Shown here: piece by piece, positions 17,057-26,463 of the stretch | How the letters are laid out: every line of letters starts with the position of its first letter | Numbering within the stretch: the first letter of the stretch is position 1 | Source of the DNA: Actinospica sp035493475 | Lineage (GTDB): Bacteria > Actinomycetota > Actinomycetes > Streptomycetales > Catenulisporaceae | DNA length: 64,000 nt | Assembly: GCA_035493475.1 (NCBI GenBank) | Contig: DATJIF010000030.1 | Coordinates: 101,112 to 165,111 of the forward strand | Reading direction: 5' to 3' | Notes under the pieces: model-generated | Told to the model about the DNA's origin: nothing | The model's input: only the letters and a program-made list of their open reading frames with translations | Databases searched by the model: none | Made by a program: the position numbers and the translations under genes

Positions 17057-20000
17057 CCGCCGTGCCCCCGTTGCTGGCCGCGATCGACGAACAGTTCGCC
17101 TCCGCGCCGCCGACCTCCGGCGTCACCTGCGGCGACGAATTCGTCCCCTGGCACGAGGTCGACACCTGGGCCTGGGCCGTGGCCGGACACCTGCGCGCGC
17201 TCGGCGTCGGGCGCGGCGACGTCGTGCCGGTCATCGCCTCGCGCGGGGCTGGCGTGGTCGCCGCCTGGCTCGGGATCATGCGCAGCGGCGCCGCGTACCT
17301 GCCCGTGGACATCGACCTGCCCGACCTGCGCATCGGCTACCTCGCCACGGACAGCGGCGCCCGCGTCGCGCTGACGAACGCCGCCGCCGGACGCACCGCC
17401 GAGGCCGCGGGACCCGGCGTCAGCACGATCGACATCGACAAGCTGCGCGACGCCGCCGCCGAACCGTTCGAATGCGACATCGCCGAACGCGACACCGCGT
17501 GTGTGCTCTACACCTCGGGCAGCACCGGCATGCCGAAGGGCGTCCGCATCGAGCACGGCGGCCTGCTGCACACGGCTCTGCGCTGGTGCTGGCTCATCGA
17601 CATGCACCGGGAGTCGCGAATACTCACGGCCGTCTCCGTGTCCTTCGACTCCGCCACCGAGGACACGTTCGCCGCCCTCGTCTGCGGCGCCGACCTGGTC
17701 ATCTCGACGGACGCGCAACGCCGCGACCCTGCGCTGCTGGCCCCCGTGCTGCTCACCGAACCGGGCATCACGTCCCTGGTCATGACCCCGAGCGCACTGC
17801 AGTTGGCCGTCGAGGCGATCGCGATTGGCGGCGGGCGCCCCCCGGCGCTCCAGTACGCGGTCGTCGGCGGCGAGGTGCTGAACCGCCGTCAGGCCGCCCG
17901 CTTCCGCGAGGTCCTCGGCGCGCCGGTGATCAACTCGTGGGGCGTGTCCGAGGCCCCCGCGTTCACGACCGCCGAGACCGTCGAGCCCGACGCGACCCGC
18001 CCACCCGGCATCGGCCTGCCCGTGCCGCACACGCGCATCTACATCCTCGGCCCGCACCTGGAGCCGGTGCCCGACGGCGCGGTCGGCGAACTCTTCATCG
18101 CGGGCGAGGGCGTCGGCGGCGGCTATCTCGGCCGTTCCGCGCTCACTGCCAACCGCTTCCTGCCGGACCCGTGGGCAACGCGGCCCGGCGAGCGGATGTA
18201 CCGGACCGGTGACCTTGCCGCGCGTCGCGCCGACGGCGGTATCGACTACCTCGGGCGCGCCGACCGTCAGGTGAAGATCCGCGGCAACCGCATCGAGCTC
18301 GGCGAGGTCCAGGCCGCGCTGGAGAGCTGCCCGGGCGTACGCCGCGCGGCCGCCACCGTAGATCGCCCGAATTATTTGATCGCATATGTTGAGGTTGACG
18401 TCGCCGAGCTGAGCCACGCCGACGTCTACCCGACGCTGCGCCGCTGGCTCCCGGTCGCCGCCGTGCCCGCCGAGGTGCGGATCGTCGAACGGATCGCCCG
18501 CAACAACAACGACAAGATCGACGTGGACCGGCTGCGCGAGCTGCCGTGGCGAGCACTCACCGGCTCGGACGCCGAAGCCGTCGCGAGCAGCGCCGAGTCC
18601 CTGGCCGCCGCCCGCCGCATCTTCGCCGAGGCCCTGAACCTCGCCGCCGACGACGACCGGCTGACCGACGACGCCGACTTCTTCAGCCTCGGCGGTGCCT
18701 CGATGATCGCCGCACGCATGATCGTCGCGGCCCAGGGCTCCGGCAGCACGCCGACGCTGCGCGACTTCCTCGCCGACCCGTCCGTCGCCGGACTCGCCCG
18801 CCTGCTGGACCAGGACCCCCAAAGCCCGTCACAGATCACTGACACGGACTCCGGCTCCGTCTTTCCCGCGAACAGCGCCCAGCGCCGGCTCTGGTTCCTC
18901 GACCAGATCCCGCAGTTCCGCACGACGTACCTCGTCCCCAGCATCACGGAGCTGACCGGCGGCCCGGGCGTCGTCGTCGATCCGCAGGCCGTGCGCGCCG
19001 CCGTGCAGCAGGTCGTGGACCGGCACCCGATGCTCAGGGCGCGCTTCGGCATCGATCCCGACAGCCAGAGCGTCGTTTTCCGCACCGCGCACCTCGGCCC
19101 GGTCGTCGGGTTCACGGACGCGACTGAGGTGGACGACGTGGACGCCCTCATCGACGGCCTCTGCACGACGCCGTTCGACCTCGCCGACGAGCCGCCGATC
19201 CGCGTCGAGGTGATCGGCACTCCGACCCGCACCCTCATCGTCCTCTGCGCGCACCACATCGCGGTGGACGGCGAGTCGCTGAGCCTGCTGACCGAGGAGT
19301 TCGCGGCCTGCTACCGGGACGCGTCATCTCTCCCGCCGGCGCCTTTCGCGGTCGCTCCGGCCGCAGATCCCGCTCACCTCGCCGAAGCCGTGGCCGCCTT
19401 GCGTGACGCGCCGACCGACGTGCTGCTGCCCTACGACCGCCCGCGCGGCGAGACGGCGGGCACGGCAGGCGCGTCGTGTGTCGTCCCGCTCGACGACGTG
19501 ACGGCCGGTCGGCTGCGCGAGGTGGCGGGCGCCGAGGGTGTCAGCGTGTTCATGGTCGCCGTCTCCGCGCTCGCCGTGGCGCTCGGGCGACGCACCGGCC
19601 AGCGCGACTTCCTGTTCGCCTCGCCCTGGTCCGGCCGGGAGAACGCCGCCACGCGCGGCGTCGTGGGCATGTTCGTCAACACGATGGCCGTGCGCGCCGA
19701 CACTTCAGGTGCGGAGAGTTGGCGTGAGCTGCTCGGCCGGGTGCGCACGTCCTCGTTGCAGGCGTTCCGGACAGCCGACGTTCCGTTCGACGAGCTCGTC
19801 GCCGAACTCCAGACCGAGCGCGACCTGAGCCGTCCGCCGCTCAGCCCGATCGAGATCGCCGTGGCCGATGCCGCCGCGTCGTCGTCGGTCGCGGACTACG
19901 GCCCGGGCGTCGAGGTCCATCGTCGCGAGCCCTTGCACGACCGAATCAAGTACGAGCTCGTACTCGCGGTCGAGGACGGTCCGGACGGCGTCACCGCAGA

Positions 20001-22002
20001 ACTCGGATACGCGACCGGCCTCTTCGACCCGAGCACGGCCGAGAATCTGGCCTCCGACCTCGCCGCCGCACTCGCCGACCTCACCGCCGACGCGTCCGCA
20101 CCGCTGGGCCTCCCCGAGCCCGGCCCGATCTCGGCGCTCGCGACACGTGCTCCGCTGCCCGGCGATCCGGCTGAGACTGCCGTCATCCGCGGAGATCGGC
20201 GCGTAACGCGGGCCGAGCTCGACGCGTGGGCCTGGTCGATCGCGGCGCGGCTGCGGGATGCGGGCATCGGGCGCGGCGACATTGTGCCGGTCCTCGTCCC
20301 GCGCGGACCGGAGACCCTGGCCGCGTGGCTCGGCGTGCTGCGTTCCGGCGCCGCGTACACGCCACTGTCTCTGGGCGTCCCGGCCGACCGCCTCGCGTTC
20401 GTGCTCGCGGACGTCGGCGCCAAGGTCGTGCTGACGGATGAGTCGATCCCGGACGGCGTGCGCGCGATCTCGGTCGGCGCAGGTGGTGACGCAGGGCCGC
20501 GCGAGACGTGGCCGGAGCCGTCCGGTTCGGATGTCGCGGCAGTGCTCTACACGTCGGGCACGACCGGCCGTCCCAAGGGCGTGCAGGTCACGCACGCGAA
20601 CCTTGCCGCCTATATCAGAGCCCTGCACAGCCGGTATCCGCAGCTCGTCGGTGCGCGGCATCTGCTGGCCAGCACGACGGACACCGACTTCGCGGTCACC
20701 GTCCTGCACGCGCCGCTGGCGTCCGGCGGGTCGATCGTGATCGCCGAGGAGCACGAATGCCTCGACGGACGAGCGCTCGCCGAGCTGATCAGCAGTGCGG
20801 ACGTCGAGGTCGCGAAGCTCACGCCCTCGCACCTGACCGCTCTGCTCCGCACGCCGCTGCGTGCCGCGCTTGCTCAACTGCCGATGCTGCTGCTCGGCGG
20901 CGAGGCGGTCACGGCGGCGCTGGTGCGCGAGTTGGCCGACGTGCGAATGGCAGACGGCCTGACGACGATCGACCACTACGGACCCACGGAATCCACCGTC
21001 GGCGTCCTCACGCACACGATCGACCTCGCGATCCACGAGGCCGCGCCGGTCGGCACGCCGTTGCCCGGCATGCGGGCCCTGATCCTCGACGACGAGCAGC
21101 GGCCGGTCGCGGACGGCGACGTGGGCATGCTGTGGGTCGGCGGACCGCAGGTCACCGCCGGATACCGGGGACGCGGCGCCGAGACGTCCGACGCCTTCCG
21201 GGTACTGCCCGCCGACAGCGACGGCTCTGGCCCGATGTACCGCACCGGCGACCTCGCCGTACGCGGCGCCGACGGCCTCATCCGGCTGCGCGGACGTGCC
21301 GACGACCAGATCAAGGTTCGTGGCTTCCGCGTCGAGCCCGGCGAACTCGTGCACGCACTCCAGGCCGTCCCCGGCGTACGTCGCGCCGAGGCCTTCGGAC
21401 ATGACGGCGCACTCGTCGCGTTCGTAGTTACGGACTCGGACGCGGCGACGGTTGAATCCGTACTCGACCACGTGCGCGGCACCCTGCCCGAACAGCTCGT
21501 GCCCGCCAGGCTCATCCGCGTCGAGGCGATCCCGCTCGCTCCTAACGGAAAGACGGATCGGGCCGCACTCAAGGCGCTGATCGGCGCGGATGCGGGTCCG
21601 GCTGCTCCGAGCGGACCGACCGAAGGCGCGCTTCCGGTACCTGCGCCCGCCGAACCGACCGAGTCCGGGGCCGAGGACCTGCTGGCCCGGATCCAGGTCG
21701 TGTGGGGCGAGGTGCTGCGGCGCGCGGACATCGACGTGGACCGGCCGTTCTTCGAGTCCGGCGGCAACTCGCTGCTGCTGATCACGCTGCTGGAGCGGCT
21801 GCGCGAGCTGACCGGCCGCGAGATCCAGGTGGGCGAGCTGTTCCGGCACGCGACGGTGCGGGCGCAGGCGCGGCTGCTCGTCGACCAGGCGGAGACACGA
21901 GGAGCTGAATCATCCGCACCCGCAGCGCGGTCCGGCCGGGGATCCCGGCTCGGCGCGCGGCGGCGCGGGAACGCACGTCCCAGCGAGAACGAGGTGAAGT
22001 GA
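17053..22002 (+). CDS. NRPS A-PCP-C-A-PCP
   Basis: A 1649-residue protein. A1 covers about residues 5-480 (YTSGSTGMPKG; NSWGVSE in place of xxYGPTE; NNNDKID in place of PxNGKxD), PCP1 has Ser550 (LGGAS), the C domain about 600-1030 (HHIAVDGES near 735), A2 about 1040-1520 (YTSGTTGRPKG, HYGPTESTVG, PNGKTDR), PCP2 Ser1573 (SGGNS). Hand-read codes are D-S-E-V-V-G-S-A-F-K for A1 (unassigned, atypical motifs) and D-F-T-K-L-G-H-V-G-K for A2, close to aspartate codes. ATG 17053 overlaps the preceding stop; the frame is open further upstream but without homology. Codons around 18365-18400 are unusually AT-rich. Confidence 0.93.
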   Translation: MTAVPPLLAAIDEQFASAPPTSGVTCGDEFVPWHEVDTWAWAVAGHLRALGVGRGDVVPVIASRGAGVVAAWLGIMRSGAAYLPVDIDLPDLRIGYLATDSGARVALTNAAAGRTAEAAGPGVSTIDIDKLRDAAAEPFECDIAERDTACVLYTSGSTGMPKGVRIEHGGLLHTALRWCWLIDMHRESRILTAVSVSFDSATEDTFAALVCGADLVISTDAQRRDPALLAPVLLTEPGITSLVMTPSALQLAVEAIAIGGGRPPALQYAVVGGEVLNRRQAARFREVLGAPVINSWGVSEAPAFTTAETVEPDATRPPGIGLPVPHTRIYILGPHLEPVPDGAVGELFIAGEGVGGGYLGRSALTANRFLPDPWATRPGERMYRTGDLAARRADGGIDYLGRADRQVKIRGNRIELGEVQAALESCPGVRRAAATVDRPNYLIAYVEVDVAELSHADVYPTLRRWLPVAAVPAEVRIVERIARNNNDKIDVDRLRELPWRALTGSDAEAVASSAESLAAARRIFAEALNLAADDDRLTDDADFFSLGGASMIAARMIVAAQGSGSTPTLRDFLADPSVAGLARLLDQDPQSPSQITDTDSGSVFPANSAQRRLWFLDQIPQFRTTYLVPSITELTGGPGVVVDPQAVRAAVQQVVDRHPMLRARFGIDPDSQSVVFRTAHLGPVVGFTDATEVDDVDALIDGLCTTPFDLADEPPIRVEVIGTPTRTLIVLCAHHIAVDGESLSLLTEEFAACYRDASSLPPAPFAVAPAADPAHLAEAVAALRDAPTDVLLPYDRPRGETAGTAGASCVVPLDDVTAGRLREVAGAEGVSVFMVAVSALAVALGRRTGQRDFLFASPWSGRENAATRGVVGMFVNTMAVRADTSGAESWRELLGRVRTSSLQAFRTADVPFDELVAELQTERDLSRPPLSPIEIAVADAAASSSVADYGPGVEVHRREPLHDRIKYELVLAVEDGPDGVTAELGYATGLFDPSTAENLASDLAAALADLTADASAPLGLPEPGPISALATRAPLPGDPAETAVIRGDRRVTRAELDAWAWSIAARLRDAGIGRGDIVPVLVPRGPETLAAWLGVLRSGAAYTPLSLGVPADRLAFVLADVGAKVVLTDESIPDGVRAISVGAGGDAGPRETWPEPSGSDVAAVLYTSGTTGRPKGVQVTHANLAAYIRALHSRYPQLVGARHLLASTTDTDFAVTVLHAPLASGGSIVIAEEHECLDGRALAELISSADVEVAKLTPSHLTALLRTPLRAALAQLPMLLLGGEAVTAALVRELADVRMADGLTTIDHYGPTESTVGVLTHTIDLAIHEAAPVGTPLPGMRALILDDEQRPVADGDVGMLWVGGPQVTAGYRGRGAETSDAFRVLPADSDGSGPMYRTGDLAVRGADGLIRLRGRADDQIKVRGFRVEPGELVHALQAVPGVRRAEAFGHDGALVAFVVTDSDAATVESVLDHVRGTLPEQLVPARLIRVEAIPLAPNGKTDRAALKALIGADAGPAAPSGPTEGALPVPAPAEPTESGAEDLLARIQVVWGEVLRRADIDVDRPFFESGGNSLLLITLLERLRELTGREIQVGELFRHATVRAQARLLVDQAETRGAESSAPAARSGRGSRLGARRRGNARPSENEVK

Positions 22003-25000
22003 GCACCACCGTGAACCCCCACCCCGACATCGATCCGGACGGCGACGGCCACGGCGACGTCTACAGCGACGACACGCGGATCGCCGTCATCGGGCTCGCC
22101 GGCCGCTTCCCGGACGCCTGGGAGCCGGACGAGTTCTGGCGCAACCTGTGCTCCGGACGGATCTCGACCCGCGAGTTCACCGCCGCGGAGCTCGAGGCGG
22201 CCGGAGTCGACGAGCGGCGCCGGTCAGCCAAGGGCTACGTGCCGGTCGGCACCGTGCTGCCCGGATACGACCGCTTCGACGCCGAGTTCTTCGGCATCCC
22301 GCCGCTCGAGGCCGAGACGATGGACCCGCAGCAGCGGATCTTCCTCGAAGTCTGCTGGGAGGCGCTGGAGACGGCCGGGCATCCGGCCGCCCCGGACGGT
22401 CCGCTCACCGGCGTGTACGCGGGTGCCAGCTTCAGCACGTACGCGATGGCCCTGTATCTGGCCCGCGTGCGCGAGATCGGCTTCGGCGCGGTCGCGGACG
22501 GGGACATCCGACGCGGCAGCCTGCCCGACTTCCTGCCCGCGAAGACGGCCTACCGGCTCGGTCTGCGCGGACCGGCGATGGCCGTGCAGACGGCCTGCTC
22601 CTCCTCGCTCACCGCCGTGCACCAGGCCGTCAACGCCCTGCTGGCAGGGGACTGCGACCTCGCGATCGCGGGCGGCGCCGGAATGGTGCACGCACCCGAG
22701 GGCTACCTGTACGAGCCCGGCGGCATCATGTCCGAGGACGGCCGCTGCCGCAGCTTCGACGCCGCGTCCACCGGCACCGCGTCGGGCACGGCGGTCGGCG
22801 TCGTCGTGCTGCGGCGGCTGTCCGACGCGCTCCGGGACGGCGACCACATCCGGGCCGTGATCCACGGCAGCGCCGTCAACAACGACGGTGCGGAGCGCGC
22901 CGGATTCATGGCGCCGAGCCCGGGCGGCGTGGCCGAGGTGGTCGCCGCCGCCCTGCGCAACGCCGATACTCATTCATCAGAGCTCTGCTATACCGAGGCG
23001 CACGGCTCGGGCACGGCGCTCGGCGACCACGTCGAACTGCTCGGCCTGACCGAGGCGCTGCGCGACGGCTCGGCGACCACGGGATCCTGCGGCCTCGGCT
23101 CGGTCAAGGCGAACATCGGGCACTGCGGCTCGGCGGCCGGAATCGTGGGGCTGATCAAGGGCGTCTACATCGCCCAGTCCGGCGAGATCCCGCCGCATCC
23201 GTCGTTCACCAGGCCGCGTGATCCGGGCATCCTGGCCGACAGCCCGTTCCGCATCGACATCGAGAAGACGAAGTCTGAGGATCAGGGTCGCAGGATCTTG
23301 GTTCACTCGATGGGGCAGGGCGGCAGCAACGCGGCTGTCGTGCTCGGTGCTCCGCCGCAGGTCAGGCGGGAGACGGGGAGCGAAGACGCGGTCACGCTCA
23401 TCCTCTCGGCTCGCAGCCGGGGCGCGCTGGACGCGGCCTCGCGGCGGCTGGCCGACGAAATCGAGTCCAGCGACGTGTCGTTGACAGACGTCGCGTACAC
23501 GCTGAAGGTCGGCCGCCGCCACTTCGAGCATCGGCGCGCCGTGACCGGGGACCGCGCGAAGCTCGTCGCCGCGCTGCGCATGCCGAGGCCGCCTGCCGCG
23601 CGCACGGTCCGCGTGACGCCGCAGGGGCCTTACAGCGGCAGCACCGATCTTGTCGATGCCTGGCTTCAGGGCTACGACGTCGAGTGGCCGGTGACCGCCG
23701 GCGCGCGACGCGTGCCGCTGCCGACGTATCCCTTTGAGCGCAAGCGTTTCTGGGCGCTCGATCGGCTCGGCGACATCCTGCGCGACGAGCCGCAATCGGT
23801 AGTCGCCACACCTGCCGAGACAGCGACCGGCACTCGCCCCGCGCGGCTCGCCGAGCCGGTCGCGGCCGCCGACGAGCTGGAATCGGAGCTCGTCGACCTG
23901 TGGCAGCAGACCTTCGCGTTCGCGCCGATCGGGGTCACCGACGAGTTCGACGCGCTCGGCGGCACGTCCCTCGCGGCGACGCGGATGGCGCTGGAGATCG
24001 ATCGCAGGCTCGGTGTTCAGCTGAACCTGCACCGCGTCGGCGGCACGCGCACGACCGTGCGGCGGATCGCGGACGCCGTCCGGGCACGTCGTGCGGCCTC
24101 GGACCCGAACGCGGGCGACGTCGAGGGCGGCGCGTTCGACGGGGACGGCGCGCTCATCGACGCGGACCTCGAACTCCCGCTTGGCGCCTCCATCGCTCCA
24201 CGCCCGGCCGCCGGGAAGGACGGCGCCGTGCTGCTGACCGGCGCGACCGGATTCCTCGGCGCGTTCATCCTCAGGGAACTGATCGCCGCCGGACACACGG
24301 ACGTGCGCTGCCTGGTCCGAGCCGAGGACGCGGAGCACGGCCGGCAGCGACTCCGCGAGGCCGCCGCGCGCTGGCGGCTGCCCGAGCCCGACCCGGCCCG
24401 CGTGAGCGTCGTCACCGGCGACCTGACCGATCTCGACAAGGTGCTGAAGGAGCACGACGGCGGACGCCTCGGCCGCGAGGTCGGCAATATCCTGCACTGC
24501 GCCGCGAGCGTCGTGTTCACCGAGCCGTATCGCCTGCTGCGCAACGAGAACTCGCTCTCGACGGCCGCTCTGCTGCGCTGGGCCCGGGAGAACGGCGTGC
24601 CGGACTTCAGTCTCGTCTCCAGTCTGGCCGCGTGCAGTCCGGCGGGCGGGTCGCCCGAGCTGATCGCGGAGACTCGGCAGCAGCCGCTCGCCGAGGAGTC
24701 CGGCGGCTACGGGATCGGCAAGTGGGTGAGCGAGCGGCTGACCGAGCGCGCGGAGAAGGACGGGCCGCGCGTACGCGTCTTCAGGCCTGGGCTGATCCTC
24801 GGCGACAGCGAGACCGGCGCCTGCAACCCGAAGGACATGATCTGGCGGCTGATCGCGGGCAGCGTCGCGGCGGGTGTGCATCCGCAGGAGTCTTCGTACC
24901 TGTACATGGCGCCGGTCGACGTCGTGGCCCGGGCGATCGCGACCCGGATGTCGGCGCCGGGAGCCGCCGGACGCGCGTTCCACCTGGTCGGTTCGGAGCC

Positions 25001-25328
25001 GGTCACGCTGATCGACCTGTTCGGCCGGTTGGAGGCGGCGGGCGTGCACACCAAGGGCGTCCCGGCCGCCGAGTGGCGCGAACGGCTCGCCGAGATGGCG
25101 CTGGAGACCGGGGAGGAGATCCTCTCGGCGGTCGCGCTGTTCCGCTTCGAGGACGAACCGACCCGCATCCGGGTCGAGACGGGGGCGTGGAACGGGTGGC
25201 TCGCCGAACAGGGCCTGAGCGGCGCGATCGACGGCGCGCGCGTGACGAGGAGCTTGGACTACCTGGCCGAGCAGCCCGAGTACCGGGGACTGCTGGCCGG
25301 CCCGAACGGGATTGAGGGGGAGCAGTGA
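21999..25328 (+). CDS. Type I PKS module KS-ACP-thioester reductase, without AT
   Basis: An 1109-residue protein. The ketosynthase covers residues about 25-450 with Cys200 (TACSSS), His335 (EAHGSGT) and His375 (NIGHC). The following region looks like a KS-AT linker (LILSARSRGALDAASRRLA, ADVAYTLKVGRRHFEHR-like). It runs straight into a post-AT linker (WLQGYDVEW, RVPLPTYPFERKRFW); the roughly 300-residue AT itself is absent. The ACP has Ser657 (LGGTS). From about 743 there is a reductive release domain with Rossmann TGATGFLGAF and Y904xxxK908. It probably extends an aminoacyl chain by one extender unit and releases an aldehyde or alcohol. GTG 21999 overlaps the preceding stop. Confidence 0.92.
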   Translation: MSTTVNPHPDIDPDGDGHGDVYSDDTRIAVIGLAGRFPDAWEPDEFWRNLCSGRISTREFTAAELEAAGVDERRRSAKGYVPVGTVLPGYDRFDAEFFGIPPLEAETMDPQQRIFLEVCWEALETAGHPAAPDGPLTGVYAGASFSTYAMALYLARVREIGFGAVADGDIRRGSLPDFLPAKTAYRLGLRGPAMAVQTACSSSLTAVHQAVNALLAGDCDLAIAGGAGMVHAPEGYLYEPGGIMSEDGRCRSFDAASTGTASGTAVGVVVLRRLSDALRDGDHIRAVIHGSAVNNDGAERAGFMAPSPGGVAEVVAAALRNADTHSSELCYTEAHGSGTALGDHVELLGLTEALRDGSATTGSCGLGSVKANIGHCGSAAGIVGLIKGVYIAQSGEIPPHPSFTRPRDPGILADSPFRIDIEKTKSEDQGRRILVHSMGQGGSNAAVVLGAPPQVRRETGSEDAVTLILSARSRGALDAASRRLADEIESSDVSLTDVAYTLKVGRRHFEHRRAVTGDRAKLVAALRMPRPPAARTVRVTPQGPYSGSTDLVDAWLQGYDVEWPVTAGARRVPLPTYPFERKRFWALDRLGDILRDEPQSVVATPAETATGTRPARLAEPVAAADELESELVDLWQQTFAFAPIGVTDEFDALGGTSLAATRMALEIDRRLGVQLNLHRVGGTRTTVRRIADAVRARRAASDPNAGDVEGGAFDGDGALIDADLELPLGASIAPRPAAGKDGAVLLTGATGFLGAFILRELIAAGHTDVRCLVRAEDAEHGRQRLREAAARWRLPEPDPARVSVVTGDLTDLDKVLKEHDGGRLGREVGNILHCAASVVFTEPYRLLRNENSLSTAALLRWARENGVPDFSLVSSLAACSPAGGSPELIAETRQQPLAEESGGYGIGKWVSERLTERAEKDGPRVRVFRPGLILGDSETGACNPKDMIWRLIAGSVAAGVHPQESSYLYMAPVDVVARAIATRMSAPGAAGRAFHLVGSEPVTLIDLFGRLEAAGVHTKGVPAAEWRERLAEMALETGEEILSAVALFRFEDEPTRIRVETGAWNGWLAEQGLSGAIDGARVTRSLDYLAEQPEYRGLLAGPNGIEGEQ

Positions 25329-26194
25329 TGGCTGACGGAGTGCTCGCGGTGCTCGGCGCCGGGACGATGGGCGCCGGACTGGCCGCGCTCGCGCTGGGCC
25401 GGGGCGTGGACGTCGTCCTCGTGGAGACCGATCCGGAGGTCGCCGGGGCGGTGGGCAAGAAGGTGCGGCAGGACGCGCGGCTGGGACGGCTGCTCGGCGG
25501 CTACCGTCCGCGCGAGGTCGGCGAGGCGCGGCTCACGGTGACCGGCGACATCGCGAAGGCCGCCGCCGCGACCGCCGTGATCGAGTGCGTCACCGAGACG
25601 GCCGAGGCCAAGCACGCCGCCCTGAGCGCGATCTCGGAGCTGGTCAAGCCGGGCACGCTGCTGATCACCAACACGTCCGCGATCCCGGTCGACGAGCTGG
25701 CCTCGTTCTGCGACCGGCCGCAGGACCTGGTCGGCGCGCACTTCATGAACCCGCCCTACCTGATCCGCGCGGTCGAGGTGGTGCGCGGCCCGCGCACCTC
25801 GGACGACGCCATGGACCAGGCCCGCGCGCTGCTCGCCGAGCTCGACCGCGAGGGTATCGAGGTCGGCGACGGCCCCGGCTTCGTGATCAACCGCGTGCTG
25901 CAGCGCATGATCAACGAGGCCGCGCGGATCGTCGAGGACGGCGTCGCGAGCCCGGAGGCGGTGGACGCGCTGTTCACCGGTTGCCTGGGGCACCGCACCG
26001 GTCCGCTCGCGACGGGCGACCTGATCGGCCTCGACAACGTGGTGCAGACCCTCGAGGTGCTGGCCGAGCGCACCGGCGACGCCGGATACGAGCCCTGCGA
26101 CCTGCTGACCGCGATGGTGCGCGAGGGCCGCCTCGGCCGCAAGAGCGGGCGCGGCTTCCACGACTACGACCAGGAACAGGTGAAGGCGGCATGA
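25328..26194 (+). CDS. 3-hydroxyacyl-CoA dehydrogenase-like (FkbK/ZmaG type)
   Basis: A 288-residue NAD-dependent dehydrogenase. It has a Rossmann motif LGAGTMGAGLA, NTSAIPVDELA, and the catalytic GAHFMNPPYLIRAVEVVRG (His plus Asn-Pro) of 3-hydroxyacyl-CoA dehydrogenases. Together with the discrete ACP, acyl-CoA dehydrogenase and FkbH-like genes that follow, it matches the enzyme that oxidises glyceryl-ACP in methoxymalonyl/hydroxymalonyl-ACP biosynthesis. ATG 25328 is preceded by GAGGGGGAG and overlaps the PKS stop by 1 bp (TGATG); a GTG one codon upstream is possible. Confidence 0.88.
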   Translation: MADGVLAVLGAGTMGAGLAALALGRGVDVVLVETDPEVAGAVGKKVRQDARLGRLLGGYRPREVGEARLTVTGDIAKAAAATAVIECVTETAEAKHAALSAISELVKPGTLLITNTSAIPVDELASFCDRPQDLVGAHFMNPPYLIRAVEVVRGPRTSDDAMDQARALLAELDREGIEVGDGPGFVINRVLQRMINEAARIVEDGVASPEAVDALFTGCLGHRTGPLATGDLIGLDNVVQTLEVLAERTGDAGYEPCDLLTAMVREGRLGRKSGRGFHDYDQEQVKAA

Positions 26195-26463
26195 CCGAGA
26201 CGACCCAGAACAGCGTTGGCACCGGCAGCAGCACGCATCAGGAACTGCTGGCCTTCCTCGACGCCAAGACCGGGCGCACACTCGACGCGTCCAGCGACCT
26301 GTTCGCCTCCGGCATCTCCTCCCTGTTCGCGCTGCAGCTCGTGGTGCACCTGGAGGAGAAGTACGGCGTGACGGTCGGCGGCGCGGACCTGAAGATGGAC
26401 AACTTCCGCACCGTCGACGCCATGGTCGCCCTCATCGGACGGCTGCGCGGGGCGACCGGATGA
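26191..26463 (+). CDS. Discrete acyl carrier protein (FkbJ/ZmaD type)
   Basis: A 90-residue ACP. The phosphopantetheine Ser is Ser44 in FASGISSLFALQLV, followed by helix II and LEEKYGV. It should carry the glyceryl unit from 1,3-bisphosphoglycerate while it is oxidised to hydroxymalonyl-ACP. It lies between the dehydrogenases and overlaps both by 4 bp (ATGA). The frame is open upstream, but ATG 26191 gives the normal ACP length. Confidence 0.9.
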   Translation: MTETTQNSVGTGSSTHQELLAFLDAKTGRTLDASSDLFASGISSLFALQLVVHLEEKYGVTVGGADLKMDNFRTVDAMVALIGRLRGATG

